From Oscillospiraceae bacterium (GTDB taxonomy: Bacteria; Bacillota; Clostridia; Oscillospirales; Ruminococcaceae): a DNA stretch of 64,000 nt. Made by a program: the position numbers and the translations under genes. Where the stretch lies: NCBI GenBank assembly GCA_022835495.1, contig BQOK01000001.1, forward strand, positions 558,001 to 622,000, written 5' to 3'. Below the pieces are notes generated by a model. That model saw only the letters and a list, made by a program, of their open reading frames with translations, made no database searches and was not told where the DNA came from. This document shows positions 32,106 to 42,752 of this stretch, one piece after another; the stretch's first letter is position 1, and the number at the start of each line of letters is the position of its first letter.

Positions 32106-32513
32106 ATGACCATGGGAACGATGATCGCATCCCTGCGCAGGGAGCACGGTATGACACAGGCCGAGCTGGCCCGGCAGATGGGCGTGACCGACAAGGCAGT
32201 GTCCAAATGGGAGCGGGATCTCTCCTGCCCGGATATCGCCTCGGTGCCAAAGCTGGCCGGGGTGCTGGAGGTTTCGGTAGAGGAGCTTTTGCAGGCCAAA
32301 GCCCCGCCGGCCGGCAGCGGGCAGACGCTGCGGGAAAGGATCGACCGGATCGTGGGGCTGGTGCTGAAGGCGATCACGGTGGCCATGGGCGTGGCGGTGA
32401 TCGTGCTGTCGGTGCTGAAAAAGGTCGATCTGTACTCGGTTTCAACCATGCTGGGCCTAGGGCTTGCCTGCGCGGGGGTGAGCTTGTTCGGAAAAGAAAA
32501 AGAAGAGCTGTGA
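32106..32513 (+). CDS. XRE-family regulator with C-terminal membrane segments
   Basis: 135 residues. N-terminal helix-turn-helix of the Cro/C1 type (MIASLRREHGMTQAELARQM, then GVTDKAVSKWERDLSCPDIA) and a C-terminal part with two hydrophobic stretches (ITVAMGVAVIVLSVL and STMLGLGLACAGVSLF). Such membrane-linked XRE proteins are common in Clostridia. AGGAGGA lies 8 bases before the ATG. A palindrome over its own promoter suggests autoregulation, and no other target is evident. Confidence 0.85.
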   Translation: MTMGTMIASLRREHGMTQAELARQMGVTDKAVSKWERDLSCPDIASVPKLAGVLEVSVEELLQAKAPPAGSGQTLRERIDRIVGLVLKAITVAMGVAVIVLSVLKKVDLYSVSTMLGLGLACAGVSLFGKEKEEL

Positions 32514-32566
32514 ATTTCGCGCCTATTTCCAAAAGGGTGGTTTGCAAGCAGCGCAAAATAACCGCA

Positions 32567-32593
32567 GGCGGAGCTTTTAAAGCTCCGCCTTTT
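32567..32593 (+). terminator. Terminator after XRE regulator gene
   Basis: GGCGGAGCTTT and AAAGCTCCGCC form a near-complete palindrome followed by TTTT. A TATAAT (32598-32603) just after may serve the next gene, though its -35 box is weak. Confidence 0.8.
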
Positions 32594-32647
32594 CCGCTAT
32601 AATAAAAGAAACCCTGATTTTGTGATAGTTAAAGGAGATTTTGCAGG

Positions 32648-33886
32648 ATGGATCAGACGCTGATGCAGAAATACGCCGATTTTATTGTGCGGGTGGGGGT
32701 GAACGTGCGCCCCGGCCAGACCTTTATCATCCACTGCCCGGTGGAGGCCGCCTTTTTTGCCCGGGCCTGCGCAAAGGCCGGCTTTGAGGCAGGCGCGGCG
32801 GACGTGGTGGTGAAATACGGTGACGAACAGCTGGCGCGCATCCGCATGGAGCTGGGCGACGAGGCCGCTTTGAGCGACGTGAAGCCCCACCTGCTGCGCA
32901 GCTACCTGGACTATGCCGAGAGCGAGGGCGGCGTGTGCACCCTGAACATCCACGCCGACGACCCGGAGGCATTCAAGGGGCTGGATGCGGGCAAGCTGAA
33001 CCGGGTGAACCTGGCCCGCCGGGCCGCGCTGGAGCCCTGGCGCGCCTATACCATGAACGACCGGGTGCAGTGGTGCGTGGTGGCGATCCCCACCCCGGCC
33101 TGGGCGCACACCGTATTCCCGGAGCTGCCCGAGGCCGAGGCCGTGGAAACGCTGTGGAAGCTGATTTTTGAGGTGTGCCGGGTGAACGGGACAAACGACC
33201 CGGTGGCCGAGTGGAAGGCCCACACCGCAAAAATGACCGCGTACCGGGACAAGCTGAACGCCCTGGAGCTTGCGAGCGTGCGGTTTGAAAGTGCCAACGG
33301 CACAGACCTGACTGTAGGTTTGGCCGACGGCCACACCTGGGAGGGCGCGGCCAGCGTGGCCGAAAACGGGGCCGCGTTCATTCCGAACATCCCCACCGAG
33401 GAGGTGTTCACCGCGCCCCACCGCGAGCGGGTGAACGGCGTTGTGAAGGGCACGCGGCCCTATGTGTACAACGGCCAGCTGATCGAGGGCTTTTCGGTGA
33501 CCTTTGAGGCTGGCCGGGTGGTGGCCCATTCGGCTGAAAAAAACGACGCGCTGCTGGGCGAGCTGCTTGCCAGCGACCAGGGGGCCTGCCGCATCGGCGA
33601 GGTTGCCCTGGTGCCTGCCTCGAGCCCCATCAACCGCAGCGGCGTGCTGTTTTACAACACCCTGTTTGATGAGAACGCCGCCTGCCACATTGCTTTCGGC
33701 GCGGGCTACCCCGGCACGGTGAAGGGCGGGAACACAATGAGCAAGGAAGAGCTGCTGGCCTGCGGCGTGAACGACTCGGCCATCCATGAGGACGTGATGG
33801 TGGGCGCGGCGGACATGCGCATCACCGGCCTGACCCGGGCCGGGGCCACCGTGACTATTTTTGAGAAAGGCGAGTGGGCCCTGTGA
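32648..33886 (+). CDS. M29-family aminopeptidase (thermophilic/AmpS type)
   Basis: 412 residues, the usual length of the family. AAAGGAG precedes the ATG. The N-terminal half starts YADFIVRVGVNVRPGQTFII; the C-terminal half contains metal-ligand regions such as ANGTDLTVGL, IPNIPTEEVFTAPHRERVNG, ALVPASSPINRSGVLFYN, the histidine in CHIAFGAGYPG and the late IHEDVMVGAADM. M29 enzymes are cytosolic metallo-aminopeptidases that trim N-terminal residues from peptides. The next gene starts on its stop codon. Confidence 0.9.
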   Translation: MDQTLMQKYADFIVRVGVNVRPGQTFIIHCPVEAAFFARACAKAGFEAGAADVVVKYGDEQLARIRMELGDEAALSDVKPHLLRSYLDYAESEGGVCTLNIHADDPEAFKGLDAGKLNRVNLARRAALEPWRAYTMNDRVQWCVVAIPTPAWAHTVFPELPEAEAVETLWKLIFEVCRVNGTNDPVAEWKAHTAKMTAYRDKLNALELASVRFESANGTDLTVGLADGHTWEGAASVAENGAAFIPNIPTEEVFTAPHRERVNGVVKGTRPYVYNGQLIEGFSVTFEAGRVVAHSAEKNDALLGELLASDQGACRIGEVALVPASSPINRSGVLFYNTLFDENAACHIAFGAGYPGTVKGGNTMSKEELLACGVNDSAIHEDVMVGAADMRITGLTRAGATVTIFEKGEWAL

Positions 33887-35715
33887 ACACCGACCCAAAA
33901 GGCGGGGCAAGCGCGCTGACGGAAAAGCAGCGCTGGCTGGCGGCGGCGGGCCTGGCCTGGCTGTGCAGCCTGGCGCAGGCCCTGGACGTGCTGGACCCGG
34001 TGGTGCGGGCGCAGGCCCAGGGCATTGAGGACATGGCGTTCGCGGTGCTGCTGGCGGTCTTTTTCCACTGGGCGCTGGGGCTGCCCGCCCGCCGGAAAGA
34101 TGGCTGGCTGGCGGCGGCGCTGGGGGGCTTTTTGGGCCTGTGCGCCCTGGCGGGCGACAGCCTGGCCGCCAGCGACAGCCTGGCGTTTTTGTACAGCGGC
34201 CCGGTGTGCTTTTTAAAAGCGCTTGTGCGCTGGCTGGGCTGGGCGGTGCTGCTGTATTTCGGGCTGCGCGCTGTGTTTGCGGGGCTGGACTGGCTTGCCC
34301 TGCCGCATCTGGGCGCGGCAGGGGGACCAGGCTGGCTGCGCCGGGCCGGGCCCAAAACCGTGCTGTGCAGCCTGGGGCTGCTCCTGGCCTGCTGGCTGCC
34401 GTATTACATCGGCCTGTTTCCGGGGGCTTCCAACACGGATACCTGGTGGCAGCTGGAACAAGCCGTTGGCCTGCGGGCGCTGAACGCCGGGCATCCGCCT
34501 GCACACACCTATCTGCAAAGCGGGCTGCTGCTGGCGGGCAAAAACCTGCTGGGCAGCTGGAACGCCGGGGTGTTTTTGGCGGTGCTGGCGCAAAGCCTTG
34601 CGATGGCCCTGATCCTGGCCTACAGCGTTCATGTGCTGATCCGGCTGGAGGCGCCGCCCCTTGCGGCGGGCGGGGCGCTGGCCCTTTACGCGCTGGTTCC
34701 CACCTTTCCGCGGGCCGCGACCCTGCTGATGAAGGACGGGCTTTACGCCGCCGGGGTGCTGCTGCTGACCCTTTTGGTGCTGGAAGCGCTGCTGCTGCCG
34801 GCCGATTTTAAGGCCCACCGGTATAAAAAGGCCCTCTTGTGCATGGGGGTGCTGCTGACGGCGGCCATGCGCTACAACGGCCCGGCGCTCGTTTTGGGGG
34901 TGCTGGTGTTCGGCGGGGCCGGCCTGTGGCGCGCCATGGGCGAACGGCGGGCCCGGCTGGGGCTGGCGGCCTGCCTGGTGCTGCCGCTGGCGGTGGGGTA
35001 CGGCCTGAATGCAGGGCTGCGGGCGCTGCCGGGTGTGGAACCGGCAAACCCAAACGAAACCCTGTCGATCCCCTTGCAGCAGACCGCGCGCTATGTGCGG
35101 GACTTTGGGGACGAGGTGACCGACGCTGAGCGGGAGGCCATTGACCGGGTGGTGCAGTACGGCGCGCTGGCGGATACCTATGACCCGAACCTGGCGGATC
35201 CTGTGAAATCTTACATCAACCGGGCGGAAGCGACCGGCGCGGACCGGCAGGCATACTTGAAGGTGTGGGCGGCCCAGACCCTTCGCCGGCCGGTGAGCGC
35301 CCTGGAGGCGTTCGTGAACCTGAATTACGGCTGGCTTTACCCGGGGGTGCAAAACCCCTGCTGGAGCTACAGCCCGGTGGGGGACAACGCCTATGTGACC
35401 CGCCCGGCAGCGCTGGACACGCTGGAACATCTGCTGGACAAGCTGGATTATGCCTTTTTGCTGCCGGTGCTGAGCTGGCCGGAAAACCTGGGCCTTGCCG
35501 CCTGGGGGCTGCTGGCGCTGGGGGCGTGGCTTGCCGCCCGGGGTGTGAAGCAGCTGGGGGGCGCGCTGGCGGTGCAGTACCTCACCCTGCTGATGTGCCT
35601 GTTTGGCCCGGTGTTCTACGGCCACGGGCGCTACGGCTGGCCGCTTTTGTTCTGCTGGCCGGCACTGCTGGCGGCCGCCGTGTGCGCGGTGCGGCGCAAA
35701 ACCCGGGAAATATAA
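33883..35715 (+). CDS. Large polytopic membrane protein, DUF6020-like
   Basis: About 610 residues from GTG 33883, overlapping the upstream stop as GTGA; GTG 33874 in frame is an alternative. Around 12 hydrophobic segments are visible. The sequence PYYIGLFPGASNTDTWWQLE followed by NAGHPPAHTYLQ resembles large Gram-positive membrane proteins of the DUF6020 type, thought to be GT-C-fold glycosyltransferases acting on the outer face of the membrane. A late extracellular region (NLNYGWLYPGVQNPCWSYSP) precedes the last segments. Coupling to a cytosolic peptidase is probably only positional. Confidence 0.7.
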   Translation: MNTDPKGGASALTEKQRWLAAAGLAWLCSLAQALDVLDPVVRAQAQGIEDMAFAVLLAVFFHWALGLPARRKDGWLAAALGGFLGLCALAGDSLAASDSLAFLYSGPVCFLKALVRWLGWAVLLYFGLRAVFAGLDWLALPHLGAAGGPGWLRRAGPKTVLCSLGLLLACWLPYYIGLFPGASNTDTWWQLEQAVGLRALNAGHPPAHTYLQSGLLLAGKNLLGSWNAGVFLAVLAQSLAMALILAYSVHVLIRLEAPPLAAGGALALYALVPTFPRAATLLMKDGLYAAGVLLLTLLVLEALLLPADFKAHRYKKALLCMGVLLTAAMRYNGPALVLGVLVFGGAGLWRAMGERRARLGLAACLVLPLAVGYGLNAGLRALPGVEPANPNETLSIPLQQTARYVRDFGDEVTDAEREAIDRVVQYGALADTYDPNLADPVKSYINRAEATGADRQAYLKVWAAQTLRRPVSALEAFVNLNYGWLYPGVQNPCWSYSPVGDNAYVTRPAALDTLEHLLDKLDYAFLLPVLSWPENLGLAAWGLLALGAWLAARGVKQLGGALAVQYLTLLMCLFGPVFYGHGRYGWPLLFCWPALLAAAVCAVRRKTREI

Positions 35716-35734
35716 GGCTTTTGCGGGCAAACGC

Positions 35735-35763
35735 TTGCATATCCCGGCAAAGCATGGTATACT
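35735..35763 (+). promoter_or_regulatory. Predicted promoter of the rimP-nusA-infB operon
   Basis: TTGCAT (35735-35740), 17-bp spacer and TATACT (35758-35763). It overlaps no gene and starts a leader of about 70 bases containing the hairpin at 35792. Confidence 0.8.
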
Positions 35764-35791
35764 AACATAACGTAAGATGATTTTTGATTGG

Positions 35792-35815
35792 AGAGTGGGC
35801 CGAAAGGCCCGCTCT
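35792..35815 (+). promoter_or_regulatory. Leader hairpin with GAAA tetraloop before rimP
   Basis: AGAGTGGGCC and GGCCCGCTCT pair over 10 bp (one T-G pair) around a GAAA loop. A pyrimidine-rich stretch follows (TCTTG), but no real T-run. It may be an attenuator or a NusA-sensitive pause in the leader of the operon that makes NusA. Confidence 0.6.
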
Positions 35816-35840
35816 TCTTGCGTGTTTGGGAGGTTTTTGA

Positions 35841-36326
35841 ATGGGGAAGGCGAGCGGCGGCCAGACCACGGTGCAAACGGTGGAGCAGCTGGTCCGCCCG
35901 GTGCTGGAAGGCATGGGGCTGCGGCTGTGGGATGTGCGCTTTGAAAAGGAAGGGCCGGACTGGTACCTGCGGGTCCTGATCGACCGGGACGAGCCGCTGG
36001 ATCTGGATACCTGCGAGGCGGCCAGCCGCGCGGTGGATCCGGTCATCGACGCGGCGGACCCCATTGCCGAGAGCTATTTTTTGGAGGTGGGCAGCCCGGG
36101 GCTTGGGCGCAGGCTGACCCGGCCCGAGCACTTTGCGCAGTATCAGGGGCAGAAGGTGGCCGCGCGGCTGATCCGGCCGGACGAGGCGGGCAGGCGGGAG
36201 TACGCGGGCCCGCTGGCGGCCTTTGAGGGCGGCCGGGTGACCATTGCCGCGCCTGAGGGCGAAAAAACGTTTGAGCTGGCCAGCGCCAGTTATGTAAAGC
36301 TGTGTGACGACGAAGACCTGTTTTAA
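35841..36326 (+). CDS. rimP: Ribosome maturation factor RimP
   Basis: 161 residues, full length. RimP helps late assembly of the 30S subunit in the cytosol. Signature sequences: VEQLVRPVLEGMGLRLWDVR, WYLRVLIDRDEPLDLDTCE, SYFLEVGSPGLGRRLTRPEH (the diagnostic V-S-S-P-G-L-type motif) and KLCDDEDLF at the end. GGGAGG precedes the ATG. It is the first gene of the operon with nusA, as in most Firmicutes. Confidence 0.95.
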   Translation: MGKASGGQTTVQTVEQLVRPVLEGMGLRLWDVRFEKEGPDWYLRVLIDRDEPLDLDTCEAASRAVDPVIDAADPIAESYFLEVGSPGLGRRLTRPEHFAQYQGQKVAARLIRPDEAGRREYAGPLAAFEGGRVTIAAPEGEKTFELASASYVKLCDDEDLF

Positions 36327-36370
36327 CAGCCTGTGACATAAAGATAGTGACAAAGGAGTAATCAGAAAAA

Positions 36371-37453
36371 ATGAACGCAGAGTTTTTCGAAGCGCTTTCC
36401 ATGCTGGAAAAAGAGCGCGGCCTGACCGCCGATTACCTGATCGAAAAGATCGAGGCGGCCATTGTGATCGCCGTGAAAAAGGATTACGAGGTGGAGGACG
36501 ACAACGTGCTGGTGGAGATCGACCCCGAGCACGGCAAATTCAGTGTGAGCCTGGTGCGCGACGTGGTGGAAGAGGTGGAAAACCCCAAGATCCAGCTTTC
36601 GGTGGAAGAGGCCCAGGCCATCCGCAAGAGCTACAAGCTGGGCGACCGGGTGGTCACCCCCCTGAAAACCAAGGACTTTGGGCGCATTGCCGCCCAGACG
36701 GCAAAGCACGTGATCCGGCAGGGCATCCGCGAGGCCGAGCGCAACCAGCTGTACAGCGAGATGCAGTCCAAGGCGCACGAGATCGTGACCGCCCGGGTGC
36801 TTCGCATCGACCCGGAGCGGGGCATCGTGGCGCTGGAGATGGGCAAGGGCGAGGCGGTCCTGCCCCGCTCGGAGCAGGTGCCCGGCGAGGAGTTTTACGA
36901 GGGCCAGCACGTGCAGGTGTATGTGAAGGATGTGCTGGTGACCGAGCGCGGCCCCAAGATCATCATCAGCCGCACCAGCGAACAGCTGGTCAAGCGCATG
37001 TTCGAGATGGAGGTGCCCGAGATCTTTGACGGCACCGTGGAAATCCGGGCCATCAGCCGCGAGGCGGGCGTGCGCACCAAGATGGCGGTGTGGAGCAAGG
37101 ATGAAAACGTGGATCCGGTGGGCGCGTGCATCGGCGCCCACGGCGCCCGCGTGAACAAGATCGTGGAGGAGCTGGGCGGCGAAAAGATCGACATTGTGCG
37201 CTGGAGCGAGGACGTGGCCGAGTTCATCAGCGCCGCGCTGAGCCCCGCAAAAGTGGTGAAGGTGGAGATTTTGGAGGGCGAGCGCAAGGCCTGCCGTGTG
37301 ACCGTGCCGGACCACCAGCTGAGCCTGGCCATTGGCAACAAGGGCCAGAATGCCCGCCTGTGCGCCCGCCTGACCGGCTATAATATAGACATCCGGCCCG
37401 AGAGCGGCTACTACGGCGAGGACGAGGAAGAGGAAAAGCCGGCGCAGGAATAA
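36371..37453 (+). CDS. nusA: Transcription termination/antitermination factor NusA
   Basis: 360 residues, the short Gram-positive form without the C-terminal acidic repeats. Domains: N-terminal RNA-polymerase-binding domain (1-125, FFEALSMLEKERGLTADYLI), S1 domain (about 135-200), and two KH domains (about 230-345) with DPVGACIGAHGARVNKIVEE and LAIGNKGQNARLCARLTGYN as the GxxG loops. The tail is acidic (EDEEEEKPAQE). NusA binds RNA polymerase and modulates pausing, termination and antitermination. AAAGGAG lies before the ATG. Confidence 0.96.
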   Translation: MNAEFFEALSMLEKERGLTADYLIEKIEAAIVIAVKKDYEVEDDNVLVEIDPEHGKFSVSLVRDVVEEVENPKIQLSVEEAQAIRKSYKLGDRVVTPLKTKDFGRIAAQTAKHVIRQGIREAERNQLYSEMQSKAHEIVTARVLRIDPERGIVALEMGKGEAVLPRSEQVPGEEFYEGQHVQVYVKDVLVTERGPKIIISRTSEQLVKRMFEMEVPEIFDGTVEIRAISREAGVRTKMAVWSKDENVDPVGACIGAHGARVNKIVEELGGEKIDIVRWSEDVAEFISAALSPAKVVKVEILEGERKACRVTVPDHQLSLAIGNKGQNARLCARLTGYNIDIRPESGYYGEDEEEEKPAQE

Positions 37454-37496
37454 AGCCCTGCCGCCGAACAGACGGAATGGAAAGGAGCGACCCCGC

Positions 37497-37778
37497 GTGC
37501 AACAGAAAAAGATCCCGCTGCGGCGCTGCACCGGCTGCAATGAGCAAAAACCGAAAAAAGAGCTGGTGCGCGTGGTGCGCAGCCCCCAGGGCGAAGTGAG
37601 CCTGGATCTTGTGGGCAAAAAGCCCGGCCGGGGAGCTTACCTTTGCCCCAGCGCCCAGTGCCTGGCAAAGGCCCGCAAGGCAAAGCGCCTGGAACGGGCG
37701 CTGGAGACCCAAATACCGCCCGAGGTGTACGAGAGCATCGAGCGTGAACTGGAAGGAGCACAGGGTGGAGCAGAGTGA
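37497..37778 (+). CDS. ylxR: YlxR/RnpM RNA-binding protein (DUF448)
   Basis: 93 residues from GTG with AAGGAG upstream. The family signature is complete: PLRRCTGCNEQKPKKELVRV, then KKPGRGAYLCPSAQCLAKA. YlxR binds RNA and has been linked to control of RNase P activity. It lies between nusA and the L7Ae-like gene, and its stop overlaps the start of that gene by 14 bp. Confidence 0.93.
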   Translation: MQQKKIPLRRCTGCNEQKPKKELVRVVRSPQGEVSLDLVGKKPGRGAYLCPSAQCLAKARKAKRLERALETQIPPEVYESIERELEGAQGGAE

Positions 37779-38087
37779 ACAAAAATTGTTTTCGGCCCTG
37801 TCGCTGTGCCGCAAGGCAGGCAAGCTGGTGCTGGGCTTTGACGCGGTGACCGACAGCGTGTACGGCGGCAAGGCGGCCCTGGTGCTGCTGGCGGCCGACG
37901 CCAGCGACGGCACCGCCAAGCGCATGGGCCGCAGCTGCGAGGGGCTTGTGCCCTGCAGGCGCATGCCGCTGACCCAGCAGGCGCTGTGCGCCATCACCTA
38001 CAAAAAGGTGGGCGTATACGCGGTGACCGACGACAATCTGGCGATTTTATGCATAAACAGCCTCGAGCATGAGAAGGAGGAGAACGC

Positions 38088-38091
<4 letters not shown>
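37765..38091 (+). CDS. ylxQ: YlxQ, L7Ae/L30e-like RNA-binding protein
   Basis: 108 residues from GTG 37765, chosen because AAGGAG sits 7 bases upstream; longer readings overlap ylx[21 protein letters not shown] and [17 protein letters not shown] are characteristic of the ribosomal L7Ae/L30e fold, which recognises kink-turn RNA. In Firmicutes it is always found between ylxR and infB. Its stop overlaps the infB ATG as ATGA. Confidence 0.92.
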
Positions 38092-40418
<2,327 letters not shown>

Positions 40419-40488
40419 GCCCGGCTTTGGGGCGGCGCCCGCGGATCGCCGCGGCGCGCCCCGGCCCGGCAGAATATGAGGTAAACCC

Positions 40489-40845
40489 ATGCCTAATGCA
40501 AAAAATCAAGGACGTTTGGCCCAGGACATGAAGCGGGAACTCATTGGCATCATCGGCCAGATGAAGGACCCCCGCCTTGGCGGCGGGCTGCTGACCGTGA
40601 CCCGGCTGGACGTGACGCCGGATCTGGATCAGGCAAAGGTATTCGTGAGCCTGATGGGCAGCGAGGAGGCGGCCGCAGAGGCGGTGAAGGCCCTGAACCG
40701 GGCCGCCGGCCATGTGCGCACCGAGATCTCCCGGCGCATGCACATCCGCAAGGCGCCCCGCTTTGTGTTCGTGCGGGATGACGGCGCGGCCTATGCCGCC
40801 CACATCAACGAACTGCTGGCGGACCTGCACAAGGGCGAGCTTTGA
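40489..40845 (+). CDS. rbfA: Ribosome-binding factor A
   Basis: 118 residues. RbfA binds the 30S subunit during 16S rRNA maturation and cold adaptation. The KH-like family pattern is clear: RLAQDMKRELIGIIGQMKDP at the start, VTRLDVTPDLDQAKVFVSLM in the middle and LHKGEL at the end, after a conserved FVRDDGAAYAAHINELL. It follows infB by 70 bp and precedes nrnA by 38 bp. Confidence 0.95.
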   Translation: MPNAKNQGRLAQDMKRELIGIIGQMKDPRLGGGLLTVTRLDVTPDLDQAKVFVSLMGSEEAAAEAVKALNRAAGHVRTEISRRMHIRKAPRFVFVRDDGAAYAAHINELLADLHKGEL

Positions 40846-40883
40846 GCGCCTGCGGTCCCCGCCTTTGAGAGGAGGAGAACGTC

Positions 40884-41870
40884 ATGAGCGAAATCCTGGA
40901 ACTTTTAGAGCTGATCAGCCGGCTGCTGCACGCCGAGGATGTGCTGCTGCTGTGCCATAAAAACCCGGACGGCGACACCATCGGCAGCGCCGCCGCGCTG
41001 CAGCACGCGCTGAAAAACCTGGGCAAAAACGCGGCGGTGCTGTGTGCAGACCCCATTCCCGCGCGGTATGGCTACATGCAGCTGGAGCCCTATACCGGCC
41101 AGTTTACCCCCGGCTATGTGGTGGCGGTGGACATTGCCGGCATCCAGCTGTTCGGCGACGCGCTGCAGCCCTATGTGGAGAGGGTGGATCTGTGCATCGA
41201 CCACCATTCCTCCAACGCGGGCTATGCCGACGCCATGTATCTGGACGGCGGCGCGGCGGCCACGGCCGAGATCATTTACGAGCTGCTGCGGGCCATGAAC
41301 GCGGAGATCACCCCCCTGATCGCGGACTGCCTGTACACCGGCCTTTCCACCGACACCGGCTGCTTTTTGTACTCCAACACCACCGCCCACACCCACACGG
41401 TGGCGGCGGCTTTGATGGAGGCGGGCGCCCGGGTGGAAGACCTGAACGCCATCCTGTTCGAGAGCAAGACCCGGGAGCGCATGGCCATTGAAAAGGTGGC
41501 GCTGGACAATCTGGAATATCATTTTGACGGCCGGTGCGCCCTGATGTATATGACCCGGGAGGAGATCGCCGCCAGCGGCGTGAACATGTCGGATCTGGAG
41601 GATCTGACCGGGCTGCCCCGGAAGATCGAAGGGGTGCAGGTGGGCGTGACCCTGCGCCAGCTGCCCGGCGCCAGCTATAAGATCAGCGTGCGCACGGTAA
41701 AGGGCGTGGACGCCTGCGCCATTGCAAAGCGCCTGGGCGGCGGCGGCCACGCCAGGGCCGCCGGCTGCGAGCTGGAGGGCAACCTGGACAACGCCAAGGC
41801 CGCTGTGCTGGCCGAGGTGGAAAAAGAGCTGAAAAAGCTGGAGGAGGCCGCTGAGGCCGCCGAGAGCTGA
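40884..41870 (+). CDS. nrnA: DHH-family oligoribonuclease/pAp phosphatase
   Basis: 328 residues. NrnA degrades short RNA fragments to mononucleotides and turns pAp into AMP in the cytosol. DHH domain motifs: HKNPDGDTIGSAAAL, VAVDIAGIQLFGD, CIDHHSSNAGYAD and TGLSTDTGCFLYSNT with the metal-binding Asp/His. The C-terminal DHHA1 domain has GGGGHARAAGCELEGN. GAGGAGGAG precedes the ATG. The position between rbfA and truB is standard in Firmicutes, and its stop shares one base with the truB ATG. Confidence 0.93.
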   Translation: MSEILELLELISRLLHAEDVLLLCHKNPDGDTIGSAAALQHALKNLGKNAAVLCADPIPARYGYMQLEPYTGQFTPGYVVAVDIAGIQLFGDALQPYVERVDLCIDHHSSNAGYADAMYLDGGAAATAEIIYELLRAMNAEITPLIADCLYTGLSTDTGCFLYSNTTAHTHTVAAALMEAGARVEDLNAILFESKTRERMAIEKVALDNLEYHFDGRCALMYMTREEIAASGVNMSDLEDLTGLPRKIEGVQVGVTLRQLPGASYKISVRTVKGVDACAIAKRLGGGGHARAAGCELEGNLDNAKAAVLAEVEKELKKLEEAAEAAES

Positions 41871-42745
41871 TGAACGGCATTTTAGTGGTGGATAAGCCGG
41901 CGGGCTGGACCAGCTTTGACGTGATTGCCAAGCTGCGGGGCGTGCTGGCCACCCGGAAGCTGGGGCACTCGGGCACGCTGGACCCCATGGCCACCGGCGT
42001 TCTGCCGGTCTTTGTGGGGGCGGCCGCCAAGGCGGTGGACCTGCAGCCGGACCATGACAAGGCCTACCGGGCGCTGGTGCGCTTTGGCCTGGCCACCGAC
42101 ACGGGCGACGTGACCGGCGAAACGCTGGAAACGAGCGGCGCGCCGGTGAGCGCCCAACAGGTGCTGGCGGCGCTGCCCGCGCTGACCGGGCCCCAGATGC
42201 AGACCCCGCCCATGTATTCGGCGGTGAAGGTGGACGGCGTGCCCCTTTACAAGCTGGCGCGCCAGGGGAAAACGGTGGAGCGCAAAGCGCGCCCGGTGAC
42301 CATTTACCGCCTGGAGCTTTGCGGGGAGGCCGGCGAGCGGGAATTCTGGCTGGACGTGGAGTGCAGCAAGGGCACCTATGTGCGCACGCTGGTGGAGGAG
42401 CTGGGCCGCGCCGTGGGCTGCCCGGCCTGCCTTGCGGCGCTGCGGCGCACCCGGGCGGGCGCCTTTGGGTTGGAAGCCAGCCACGGCATGGAGAGCATCC
42501 AGGCCGCAAAGGACGAGGGCGGCCTGGAACGGCTGCTGCTGCCTGTGGACACGGTGTTTCGGCACCTGCCGAAGGCGGCGGTGGACGAGGCCGCCGCCGC
42601 GCGCCTTTTGAACGGGGCGCCCACCTATCGCTTCGGCCGGCCGGAAGGGGTGTACCGCCTGTATGGCCCGGAGGGCTTTCTGGGCCTGGGCCGGGTGCGG
42701 GAAGATACCCTGACAGTGGAAAAATTGTTTGTGGAAAGGGCGTGA
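41870..42745 (+). CDS. truB: tRNA pseudouridine-55 synthase
   Basis: 291 residues. TruB makes pseudouridine 55 in the T loop of tRNAs. Motif I ILVVDKPAGWTSFDV, catalytic-Asp motif GHSGTLDPMATGVLPVFVG, QTPPMYSAVKVDGVPLYKLA and VECSKGTYVRTLVEELG are all present, followed by a C-terminal PUA-like part. Start TGATG overlaps the nrnA stop, so translation is coupled. Confidence 0.96.
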   Translation: MNGILVVDKPAGWTSFDVIAKLRGVLATRKLGHSGTLDPMATGVLPVFVGAAAKAVDLQPDHDKAYRALVRFGLATDTGDVTGETLETSGAPVSAQQVLAALPALTGPQMQTPPMYSAVKVDGVPLYKLARQGKTVERKARPVTIYRLELCGEAGEREFWLDVECSKGTYVRTLVEELGRAVGCPACLAALRRTRAGAFGLEASHGMESIQAAKDEGGLERLLLPVDTVFRHLPKAAVDEAAAARLLNGAPTYRFGRPEGVYRLYGPEGFLGLGRVREDTLTVEKLFVERA

Positions 42746-42752
42746 AAAGCCC

